This document shows positions 31,295 to 64,000 of a DNA stretch of 64,000 nucleotides, in pieces. The stretch lies in contig NC_084587.1 in the NCBI RefSeq assembly GCF_033807715.1, positions 17,590,017-17,654,016 on the forward strand. The letters are read 5' to 3'. Position 1 is the first letter of the stretch; each line of letters begins with the position of its first letter. A program made the translations under genes and the position numbers. Source of the stretch: Cololabis saira. Taxonomy: Eukaryota > Chordata > Actinopteri > Beloniformes > Belonidae. Under the pieces are notes generated by a model. That model did not search any database. It saw only the letters and a list, made by a program, of their open reading frames with translations, and was not told where the DNA came from.

Positions 31295-33745
31295 TTTGAT
31301 TTGATTTTGATTTGATCTTTATTCATCTTGAACAAAACAATAAAATCAAAAAAAAAAACACCATGCATCAACAACAATAATAAAACACAACCAGTTTTGT
31401 TCAAGAAGGGACAGGAAGAAGCAAATGCTTATCTAGTCCGGCCCCTTCTTGCAATATAAGAATATCCAATATATAAAAGAATAAAAATAGCAATAACAAT
31501 AATAATACTAATAACAACAATAATATGTATATACAGTATATACCCTTCTTGACATATAAAAGTATATCAATATAAAAGTAATTAAAAGACAAGTGAGTCA
31601 ATAATAAAAGTAGCTAAAAAGAAAGAAAAGCATCATGCACAGAAGAAAAAAAGACAATGAAAAAAATAAAATAAAAAATCCTGGTCATTATAACATCAAC
31701 TTTTTGTAGTTCAGTATGAGAATATGCTTATAGCAGCATTTGAATAGCCTGATGTTCTTGCAGACCTTCACACTTTCATCAAGGTTGTTCCAGAGTGTTA
31801 TACCATACACTGAAATGCACATCTTTTTCATTGTAGTATGAGCCATTGTCTGTTTAAAAGTGTGTTTATTCCGTGTATCATGAATACCATCTCTTTTTCT
31901 AAATAATGTTTGGATGTTTCCAGGTAAACTATTATTCCAGGCTTTAAACATGGTCTGTGCCGTTTTGAATTTCACCAAATCTGGAAACTTGAGCAAATAA
32001 GAATTTAAAAACAAATTATTCGTATGATCTAGGTATCCCGCTCCGTTTATTAACCTCACTGCTCGTTTTTGTAAAGTGCAAATCTTTTTTAAAGTGCTTT
32101 TATAATTATTACCCCACACTTCTACACAATATGATAAATAAGGTTCAATAAGTGCATAGTACAGAGTGTGCAACGGCTTCTTATCCAGTATATGTCTGGC
32201 TTTACCCAGTATCCCTATTGTCCTTGCTAGTTTGGAACACACATATTTAGTATGGGATTTCCAGCAAAGTCTGTAATCAATTAATACACCCAGAAACTTA
32301 ACTTCATATACTCTTTCAATCATTACCTGATCTATTTCTACTTTAATTTCTATATCTATTTTGCGATTTCCAAATATGATAAACTTTGTTTTACTCAGAT
32401 TTAGTGACAGTTTGTTTTTGTCAAACCAATCTTTTAATTTGGATAATTCAATGTTAACCATGTTTATGAGTTGATTTAAATCATCCCCCGAACAAAAAAT
32501 ATTTGTATCATCCGCGAAAACAACCAGTTTTAAAATATTTGATACCTTAAAAATATCATTAATATATAAGATGAACAATTTGGGTCCTAGTACTGACCCC
32601 TGGGGGACACCACAGGTAATATTTAGGCTCAATGATTTATAAGTTCCAATTTGTACAAACTGTTGTCTATTATTCATGTAACTATGCAGCCAGTCTAGTG
32701 CTGCCCCTCTAATCCCATACCTCTCCATCTTTTCTAACAACAATCCATGATCAATTGTGTCGAATGCCTTTTTAAGGTCAATAAACACACCCAGTGCATA
32801 TTTCTTATTGTCCATACAACTTGTAACCTCCTCTACTACCTCCAACAAAGCCATGGAAGTTGATCTTGATGATCTAAACCCATACTGCCCATCATTTAGC
32901 AACTTATTGCCGTCTATGAAGCTGTCCAATTGAACCACAAATAATTTTTCTAGTATCTTGGAAAACTGGGACAGAAGGGAAACAGGCCTGTAATTGGTAA
33001 ATAGATGTTTATCACCCGTTTTGTGTACAGGGATAACTTTAGCCAGTTTCATTTGGTCTGGAAATACTCCTGATCTCAATGAAAGATTATAAATATGAGA
33101 AAGGGGATCAATGATCCCATCAATGATGTTTTTTATCAATGCCATGTCAATATCATTTCCATCAGTAGATGTTTTATTAGCGCTATTTTTTATAATTTCT
33201 ATAATTTCCCCTTTGTCCACAGTTTCCAGAGAGATTGAGTTAGAGTTTCTCTCCCCCCAAGCCACCTCCTCAGCAACCTTCCCTGTTCCTTTTATATCTT
33301 TGGCTAGATTTGGACCAACACCTACAAAAAAGTGATTAAACCCATCAACAATATCTTTCATGTTTGTGATCTTCTCATCCCTGTACTCAAAAAGGTTGGG
33401 GTATGTGAGCTCAGCTGGTTTATTTCTAATGACACTATTTAATATGTTCCATATTCCTTTAATGTTGTTTTTATTCTTATCTATTAGTCTTGTATAGTAG
33501 TCTTTCCTACAAGCCCTCATAATATTTAATAATTTATTTTTATATTTTTTATATTTTAACTCTGCTTCAACTGACTTCTACTTTATGAATAACCTGTATA
33601 ATGAATTCTTTTTTTTACACGCGTTTTGTAATCCTTTGGTCATCCAGGGATTATCTACATATTTAGTCTTGTTACTATATTGTTTTATGGGGCAATTTTT
33701 ATTATAAAGTTTGATAAATATATCTAGAAATTTACATTCACTGGC
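31295..33745 (-). mobile_element. 5'-truncated non-LTR retrotransposon with long reverse-transcriptase frame
   Basis: The minus strand has an open frame of 610 codons from 33520 to 31688. Reverse-transcriptase blocks include NYRPVSLLSQFSKILEK, GVFIDLKKAFDTIDH, GVPQGSVLGPKLFILYIND and the catalytic VVFADDTNIF. The frame continues upstream to about 33745 after one stop codon (in RLFIK*KSVEAE). The endonuclease domain is missing. The 3' end carries AATAAAGATCAAATC and a short ATCAA-type tail near 31295-31320, like jockey/CR1-clade elements. Confidence 0.88.
31688..33520 (-). CDS. LINE reverse transcriptase, open 610-residue frame
   Basis: RNA-directed DNA polymerase of the retrotransposon at 31295-33745. 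The palm motif FADD is at about residues 335-345, preceded by GVPQGSVLGP; the thumb and C-terminal region continue to LNYKKLML. The chosen ATG is only where the open frame happens to begin: homologous sequence continues upstream past a stop, so the protein lacks its N-terminal endonuclease and the copy is not autonomous. No sign of cellular function. Confidence 0.85.
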   Translation of the reverse strand: MRACRKDYYTRLIDKNKNNIKGIWNILNSVIRNKPAELTYPNLFEYRDEKITNMKDIVDGFNHFFVGVGPNLAKDIKGTGKVAEEVAWGERNSNSISLETVDKGEIIEIIKNSANKTSTDGNDIDMALIKNIIDGIIDPLSHIYNLSLRSGVFPDQMKLAKVIPVHKTGDKHLFTNYRPVSLLSQFSKILEKLFVVQLDSFIDGNKLLNDGQYGFRSSRSTSMALLEVVEEVTSCMDNKKYALGVFIDLKKAFDTIDHGLLLEKMERYGIRGAALDWLHSYMNNRQQFVQIGTYKSLSLNITCGVPQGSVLGPKLFILYINDIFKVSNILKLVVFADDTNIFCSGDDLNQLINMVNIELSKLKDWFDKNKLSLNLSKTKFIIFGNRKIDIEIKVEIDQVMIERVYEVKFLGVLIDYRLCWKSHTKYVCSKLARTIGILGKARHILDKKPLHTLYYALIEPYLSYCVEVWGNNYKSTLKKICTLQKRAVRLINGAGYLDHTNNLFLNSYLLKFPDLVKFKTAQTMFKAWNNSLPGNIQTLFRKRDGIHDTRNKHTFKQTMAHTTMKKMCISVYGITLWNNLDESVKVCKNIRLFKCCYKHILILNYKKLML

Positions 33746-33767
33746 AATTTAGATTTGTCATTCATAC

Positions 33768-34668
33768 TCTGGACTGTGAGAGGTACCGTAGCTTACATAC
33801 CTGGAGAAAAGGGAGAACATGCAAACTCCACACAGAAAGACACTTACTGGCAGTACTGGAGTTGAGGGGGGATGAGGGGGATGGCATCCCCCCTGAAATA
33901 AAAACGGTCAAAATCATCCCCCCCGTAAAACTGCAATCCCCCTTTTCCATCCCTTATGTCATTTCGTCAATGAATTTGGTTTTACAGCTATTTCAACATT
34001 TAGAGTCATCACCAGAAAAATAACTTATCTGACAATTTTCACCTGTTTCAAGTCAATGTTCACTTTAGGAAAATCTGCCACTGGGACAAGATTTATCTTC
34101 TTATAAGCAAAAAAATTTTGTTCCACTAGCAGATTTTTCTACTTATTTCAAGTGAAAATCTACTTGAAACAGGTGAAAATTGTCAAATAAGTTTTTTTCC
34201 AGTGATGAGTCTTGTTTTAAGTGTAATGAGATTTTTTTTTACTAAAATGAGACATTTTAACTAGAAATAAGACCAATATTCTTGTTAAGATTTTGAGTTT
34301 TTGCAGTGATCCATTTTACTTATCCTGTGAAGGACAGAGTCATATTGATAAGTTCAGAAAACTGTTTTTTATTGTTGTGTTTTGATGTATTTGATGTAAG
34401 CCCAGTGGATATTTAAAGCTTACAGAAAGCTGCATTTAACTGCTGCTATGTCATTCCTGCAGTATTTCTGCAGGTGTTTTGGTCAGTGCTATTATTTGTA
34501 ATATATTATATTATTTGTAATCAGCACAAATTATCTGTCCCCATATGATAAAATCTACCAACCCCCTGATTTTTTTTTACAACTCGAGTACTGCTTACTG
34601 GGGGTCAAACCAGGAACCTTCTTGCCATTGCTAATGGGAAATATCTAAGCACTAAACCGCGCTGCCCA
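33768..34668 (-). mobile_element. SINE-like repeat split by a later hAT-like insertion
   Basis: The flanks of 33851-34593, joined, resemble a common fish repeat. On the minus strand it starts GGGCAGCGCGGTTTAGTGCT, passes a B-box-like GGTTTGACCCC, and later has TGTGGAGTTTGCATGTTCTC. The order of insertion is clear: the repeat came first. Confidence 0.6.
33851..34593. mobile_element. Non-autonomous hAT-like transposon, 743 bp
   Basis: Inverted ends CAGTACTGGAGTTG and CAGTACTCGAGTTG, with an exact 8-bp target duplication CTTACTGG at 33843-33850 and 34594-34601. 8-bp duplications and CAG-starting ends are typical of hAT. An internal inverted repeat pair lies at about 34026-34053 and 34163-34192. 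No transposase. Confidence 0.85.
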
Positions 34669-34669
34669 C

Positions 34670-37600
34670 TTGACAAATTATTAAACATAATTTTTTCTTT
34701 GCCAGTCCACCAACAAACATTTAAAGCAGCATGAAGGAACTTTTGTCATTATGACCCCAGAGGGTCCCCTTAAGGTTAAATTGCTTTACTCTAGTTATCT
34801 TCTCAGTTTGTGTGCTGTAATGACTTCCTTGAGTCTCTTTATTGCCTCTGCCATGACGCCGCTGCAGCTCTGAGAGCAGGTTTCATCACGGCTAACGTGT
34901 GACACGGTGCTGTGAAGTGTTACACACCGGTACGCGAGCCCTGACTTAACGTCGGCTGGTTTGTGCTGATAGCAGGGACAGCAGACGGCAGGGGCTAGAC
35001 CACGCTTTCCAAAATGTATTAAATATTCCTGAAAATGAAACTGAAACTGATATTTGACCATGAAAGGGAGTCTAGTGCTCTGCTTTAAATAAGTCAGGTC
35101 AAAGCTTTGACGGAAGCTAATGGTCACCCTTAACTAGCTGTAAGAAAAGATCACAGCGCGGACTCAGGTGATTCAGAGGTCACTTCCAATGATTTAAAAG
35201 CAGTAAATGAGAAGACAATGAGCTGTTTAAGGTGGTATAATGTTAGTGTGACTGCTTTTAAATATGGGTTTGGGAGAAGCAGCTGCTCTCTTTTCATACC
35301 TTAACTGCTTTCCCTCAAAGAAGCTATTAGTGGTTAGTGGTTCTTGTCCATTCTGACCTACTTTTACCTTATATATAAATAAATGAAATATGTACTTCAA
35401 TATCAATTTCATTTGTATTCATGTCTTAGATCTTCTCTGGGAACTTTAACTCCTTTTCATCATTAAAAGCCACAGTGTGTACTACTGAATTATATAAATG
35501 AAACTCCTTCGTCTCCCCCCGAATCTCTGGAGAAAATCCAAAGAACATGACGTTTATGTTCAGACTTTAAGCCTCCGAAAAGTTAACACAGGATCGTAAA
35601 TAGTGCATGCTGTGTGCCTCGGTGCAGAATTATGAGTGCTGGATAGTATTGTAGGTGTATTTTCAGACAGAATCTGATGCAAAGGTTGACCTTTCCTTGA
35701 AGACAAAAAAGGTTGCAACAAAACATAAGCGTTTATCCTTTCGGTTGTGTATTCAGAAACATGAGCAGTGTAATTTCTCACTTAGAATTTATGTTGGTTT
35801 CTTACCAAGGCCAAGTTACGCTGCTTCATTTTCCATTAAGCTGTGATAAAGATGCGATAAAGTACTCTAAATACCAGTTTTAAGTTGATTTAAAGGAGCT
35901 TACCATGTGTTTTGCTGCTTGAATTGTATAGCTCTCAATGGACAGTATACACCCAGCGTTGAAACAAGGGTCACTACAATAATTCAAGAAACAATTAGCC
36001 TAGGTCTCTGTTTTTTTTATTATATACTGATCCATTTTAATTTAGAGCACACAAGTAAAAAAAATGATAATAATAATATTGTCTGTAAAAGGAAGTCAAT
36101 TGTTTTTCCCATGTGCAGTACCGCATTCTATCCACATGAGGACAGTGTGTGTGCTGTTATAAATTGATGCAAACCTGCACGGATTTAATCAGGCTCATTG
36201 GTTCGAAGATTAACATTAACTGCAGCGATTTGCCAGATGGCCTCAGGCTTCAGACAAACAAATTTGAACCTGCAGCAAAAGGCCTGCATGAAGACAAGGC
36301 TGCGGTCTGTTCACACAGCCGTGCTGTTGTTTACATAATGGCGGCCTTGTCACAGATAAACAACGAATGAAATGGGAGCGCGTGCATCAAACTGTCTGTA
36401 ATGCATTAAGCAGGCGTCTTTCAGACGGATTAATGTTCTCTGCAAGGATATTGTGGCAGGGCCTGGCTGGAGGCAGGAAAGGAGATGCTAGAGTGGTGAA
36501 ACTTGTGTGTGGCGTTCGCGGTAGCGATGTGAATTTCCCATTTAGACCAAATAATGGTCCGTCTTACCTTAATCCTCATATCCAATGGCCCAAGTCTGCT
36601 TTTTAATAAGTCTACCAACTGAGTGAGCTGACTGACATTAAAATTCCCATCCAGCGGACAATTCCTGGTACCCAGAATGTTCAGCTGCAGAACTGCTGAC
36701 TGAAAGTCAGCCTGTGGTTGTCACATGGTTGACATAAAGAGCTGTCCTGATATAAACATACCTTTGGCTTCTGGATGCATGTTACAGTATGTTTCCTGAA
36801 TGTTTTTGTGTAGTTTCAAACCAGGAAGTAAGAAAAATATATTTATAGCCAAGTTCAAAAAACAATTGTGGTCTCCATAGCACGATTGCATAATTAGGGG
36901 AGCTGTCTTCTGATTGTCCGCCTGCTTAGCCGTCATCACTTCCTTGTCGGTCGCCACTTTTGCTCCTGAGCACCTAGTACTGTATATACTTCTGAACATA
37001 ACTTAGGAGCTGTGACTAAAGACCTAACAGAGGATAATCATTCATATTTAAAAGAGAATATGTTTTGTGCTGTTCATTCTAATAACAGATTACCTGAGAT
37101 AAGCAGCAGGCTGCTTGTGCTAACCCAGCCTTGGCATCTAAAGGAGCCGGGAGACATGGTGGATCATTTCAGGACCCTTCCAAGTGGAAGTCTAGCAGAC
37201 GGTCTTTTAAAGTGATCCATGGTGGCTCCAAGCTCCTTCAGCCAATCAACGCTGGAGGAGTTTTTTAAACTGCCAGTGAACCTTTGCAGCAGAAAATCCT
37301 CTTTCAAATGTTCCTCAAATATTCTTAGTTAGGTTGTGGGAGTAGAGGGTTTTACTTACGGCACTCTGGCTGCATTCAGGTCTGAAGGGGTTTGAAGGGG
37401 GATCATATTTGATCAGATGCTACTGATTGCAACCAGGTAGATAGGTCAACATATGTATTTAATATTAGTGTTGTTTATTAAACTCAACCAGGGTGTTTTA
37501 GATTTAGTGGTGTCATATTCAAGCAAAAGATGCTGAATATTTATGACTGTACAAATACAAATATAGTTGTCCACAGATGTAAATAATTAGCCACCTGGTT

Positions 37601-38150
37601 AAAAAATCATAACACTGCAACAATTTCTTGTTTTTGAAGATGGATCTGTCCCTATGACCCCCTTTATTAGTTGAATATAACATGTGCAAATTGAAGTCTA
37701 ATGGCACAGTGCAAAAGCACTTTCTACTAGGATAAGATCAGTCTGCCGCCTGGAAACTGGAAGCCGCCTGGGGGAACTCTCAGACCGAATCAGGAGGTCC
37801 CAGATCATGCCATGGTCAGGCTCCAAGATGGAGCTGCTCTTACGTATTTTATTATTGCCAAAGTTTATTTCCACCTTATCACACATGGTCATCACTTCAA
37901 AGTATATGTAAGCATATTTTTATGGATTTTATATGGGAAAAATATGGAATTACCACTGACAAAATAAGTAATTAACCTTGCAACTACTAATATTTTGGTC
38001 ACAGCTTGACAGGAGAAATCCATGTTTGCTTTCCGAGCTGCGCGTTTGAATTTTTTTCAAACTCATCCTACGGGCAATGATCCCGCAGCCAAAAATTACC
38101 GGTACTTTCTGGGAGCCAGGAATTGTTAGTACATCACCAACCAATCTAAG
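34670..38150. other. Intergenic stretch, no gene recognised
   Basis: AT-rich with scattered short open frames and no splice-supported exon or known domain. It separates the SINE/hAT composite from the tyrp1 3' end. Confidence 0.5.
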
Positions 38151-38156
38151 TTTATT
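38151..38156 (-). terminator. Candidate tyrp1 polyadenylation signal
   Basis: AATAAA on the minus strand, 74 nt past the tyrp1 stop codon. It is the first canonical hexamer downstream. A short 3' UTR would follow; transcript data are needed to confirm use. Confidence 0.45.
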
Positions 38157-38229
38157 AGAGGAAATGTGGGAATACAAAAGGCAAAACATATGCGGGAACG
38201 TGTCAGGGCCTCTCCGGAAAGGCTCGAGG

Positions 38230-61574
<23,345 letters not shown>

Positions 61575-61637
61575 GCTGCTCCTGTTTTGTGCAAAAACTG
61601 TAGCCCCCCAAGAGTCAGTCCATTTCATTCTCTTCTC

Positions 61638-61695
61638 TTAAATAGCAATTGAGCACATGACCAGACTTGCCTGGAGCTTGTGTAAGCTCACATGG
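61638..61695 (-). promoter_or_regulatory. tyrp1: tyrp1 core promoter: M-box, second E-box and TATA-like element
   Basis: On the minus strand, 61662-61652 reads GGTCATGTGCT, which matches 10 of 11 bases of the M-box (AGTCATGTGCT) bound by MITF in tyrosinase-family promoters. A TATA-like TATTTAA lies at 61644-61638. A further CATGTG E-box lies at 61693-61688. If transcription starts about 30 nt past the TATA, near 61614, the M-box sits about 38-48 nt upstream, close to its position in mammalian Tyrp1. Function is inferred from position and motif. Confidence 0.72.
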
Positions 61696-61699
61696 ACAA

Positions 61700-64000
61700 A
61701 CGCAGCGCTGCACACAGCGGGCTACACAACACTTGAGGGTTTCTCTCATTCTCTCATATGCCTTGTGATCAGAGCTCAAATGACGATGGTGTGTGTGATC
61801 ACTCGAGGAAAAGACTGTAAGATAGCATTCATGCTTAAGAGATACGTGAGGAAATTTACTTTTAGCCGAGCAATGATTGTTTATTATGGGTTGAAGTAGA
61901 CAGGTGATCTACTACAACTTTTTGATGATAGTGTATGCAGAGAGATCAATCTATAGTGGCAGCAAAAGAACATTTCTAAATTTGGTGCTGGATAGAAACG
62001 TCAGAGATATGTATGTCCAAATAATATAATGAGTTTTCCTAACTTTTTTCCAGTAATGGAATATGATTTGAGACATTTAATCAACAGTCAAGAGCATCTA
62101 CGTTTTGGTAATAAGAACACTGTGAGAAGAAAATGCACTGAATTACTGGTCAAATATTGAAATTTGTTCATACTTGCTGCTTTCTTCACATTGTTTGGAA
62201 CTGTATCACTAATATGATCAATATGACAACCATCAGCAATTCCTTTGTAATCTGAAGACTTCAAAGACAAAAAACACTAAATGCATAGTTTTATGTTTTA
62301 AAGTTTTATGTGGGAACAGGCGCAAAAGTACAAGTAAAATCTATGCTTTTTTTCACACAGCCACTCATTTCTAAAGGCTGAGCATACAACTGTACACTTT
62401 TGTTTAATTTGAATGAACATGCATGCAGACATAGAACCTGTTCAGACCTGGCATTAAAATGTGTTGTAGGAAATCCAATCACAAGTGGTCAACGCTAATG
62501 AAAGACCTGAACACATACCAAGATAGAAGCAGATCCAGTGGTTCAGGATGCATTTGCAGATGGACAGGGAAATTTGTGTCCGTATTGTATCCTTGGCTGG
62601 ATTCATGGACTGCCCAATTAACTAACTTCATCATTTTGGGCAGGGACTTGATTTTGCATGCATATAACCACAGCAAAGGTCACAACTTATTTGTGTTTTT
62701 GATGGATCTTTCCTTGGATTGTATACATACATTGGGAGCATACTTCGAGTTATGTCTTGTTAATTCCAGCTGCTGGGTTCGGCAAAAAGTAACGATGCAT
62801 TTGGTGTCTGCAAGTGGAAATTATGTCTATGTGTTTCTTTTACTTCAAATAGAGCAGGAAGGTCCGAGCCAGTCACTCAAGAACGCCTTTGAGTACACAT
62901 TTTAATGCCAGATGTGAACTCACGCTCATTGACTGATTTATTTATTTATTTATTTTTTATGAACCACATCTTAATGACGGGTCTGAATGAGGCCATTCAA
63001 TCGCATACACTAAACATTAATGTAGCATGTATACACTAATAATTACTGTCTGTCTGTTTTGGTTTCTGTATGCACAGACCAAAATGTGTTGTTTAATTTG
63101 CTTGGGAGAGACTACGATGCATTAAACCATAACTAGCTGCCAGGGAAAAACAAGAACATCCATCCAGTGTGTTGGATTTTTGTGTAGCCTTTTTTAATAG
63201 TTGAATCAACAATGGCAATGAGAAAATATTCAAAGCCATTAAGCTAAAGACAAAAGGCTTCAGAGGATCAAAATAGAAATGCAACATTTTAGAAATTAAA
63301 AAAAGAAAAGGACGAAAGGAGACAACTCAAAACAACAAAGACAGTTCCATGATGTTGTGGGGTTTTGTTTTTGTTGGTTGTTATGGCTCCGCCATCCCTC
63401 CACTAGACAAAAGACTGAAAATATGTTGCAACATGTTGCTCAGACAACCTCCATAAGTGGTTTCAGTGATTGATTCTGAATGCATCCTCACATGCCTTTA
63501 CAGCTGTGATCAAGGCTGTCCACTTGTGATCGGATCACTCATGTATGTTAAAAGCAGGTGCGGAAAAGGTCAAAGAATTGAGACTTTTATACGGAAGTCC
63601 TGCAGCTCTGTGGGGAGTCTGGTCCTGGTCCAGTATTAACCAGCTCCCCTGTGGTACTGGGCGGGGGGTCTGCTATCGCACACTTATCATCCTGCTGCTC
63701 TCCTTTTGTGATCGAGACTGGGGCCCCTTCAGGTGGGTCACTTGCAGCTATCCTAGCAGAAATAGCAGTAGTTACTGTAAGCTGGCAGCAATTCAACCGT
63801 TTTAACAGATGTATTAAAAGGAACAACATGGCAGTTTGAAAGCAACATGGCAGAAACAATGCAATGAGTGCAATACAGTTCTCATATCACTGAGGTCTAG
63901 TAAACATAAATGATGATAGGATCTCCTTTGTTTAATGAGCACCTCGTAGTGGGGCACTTTGAGTCGACAGTAAAAGTGCACATTTATTTCTTCCTGTTTG
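61700..64000. other. tyrp1 upstream flank
   Basis: No gene recognised. It contains the inverted-repeat element at 62440-62919, a TTTA run near 62938, and scattered short open frames without support. Confidence 0.5.
62440..62919. mobile_element. Putative MITE upstream of tyrp1
   Basis: The left end GTTCAGACCTGGCATTAAAA and the right end, inverted, GTTCACATCTGGCATTAAAA match over about 24 bp with two differences. No transposase. The target duplication was not resolved. Confidence 0.6.

Noticed and set aside
62459..62905. 148-codon plus-strand frame upstream of tyrp1
   Set aside because: It lies almost entirely between the inverted ends of a MITE-like element and shows no domain.

Overview
The window is vertebrate nuclear DNA, almost certainly from a teleost fish. 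It has small exons with GT-AG splice sites, long AT-rich introns, microsatellites, and a dense mix of hAT-like, piggyBac-like, Helitron-like, LINE, SINE and LTR insertions. Two protein-coding genes can be assembled exon by exon with matching splice phases. They lie tail to tail.

The plus strand from 5019 to 24650 carries the 3' part of a multi-PDZ scaffold gene that I read as mpdz (MUPP1). Twenty exons encode the second half of PDZ7 through PDZ13 and the native stop; the 5' part lies outside the window. The minus strand from 61574 to 38230 carries a complete tyrosinase-related protein 1 gene (tyrp1). Its nine coding exons give a 533-residue melanosomal protein with all six metal-binding histidines, and a near-consensus M-box plus TATA-like element lies just upstream. 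As I recall, the convergent TYRP1/MPDZ arrangement matches human chromosome 9p, which supports both identities. LURAP1L, which sits between them in human, is not visible here.

Layout: 1-5018 is an mpdz intron with a MITE-like element (528-1210) and a decayed LINE (about 1660-3420). 5019-24650 holds the mpdz exons, with introns carrying two Helitron/Helentron-like elements (10491-11921 and 16621-17582), a TTAA-flanked element (18157-19055) and a miniature LTR retrotransposon (23834-24401). 24651-38150 is intergenic, with a LINE fragment, a 760-bp foldback element (26706-27465), a LINE with a 610-codon reverse-transcriptase frame (31295-33745, minus) and a hAT-like element inserted in a SINE-like repeat (33851-34593). 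38230-61574 is tyrp1. Its seventh intron (38660-52842) is almost entirely a 13.3-kb repeat concatemer with element-like ends. Introns 6 and 4 carry transposons with clean target duplications. 61700-64000 is upstream flank.

I found no prokaryotic system, CRISPR array or RNA gene. The most unusual content is the repeat architecture: the 13.3-kb concatemer, its 12-bp minisatellite with a strict 10-nt phase-breaking rule, and the 52-bp-internal LTR element.
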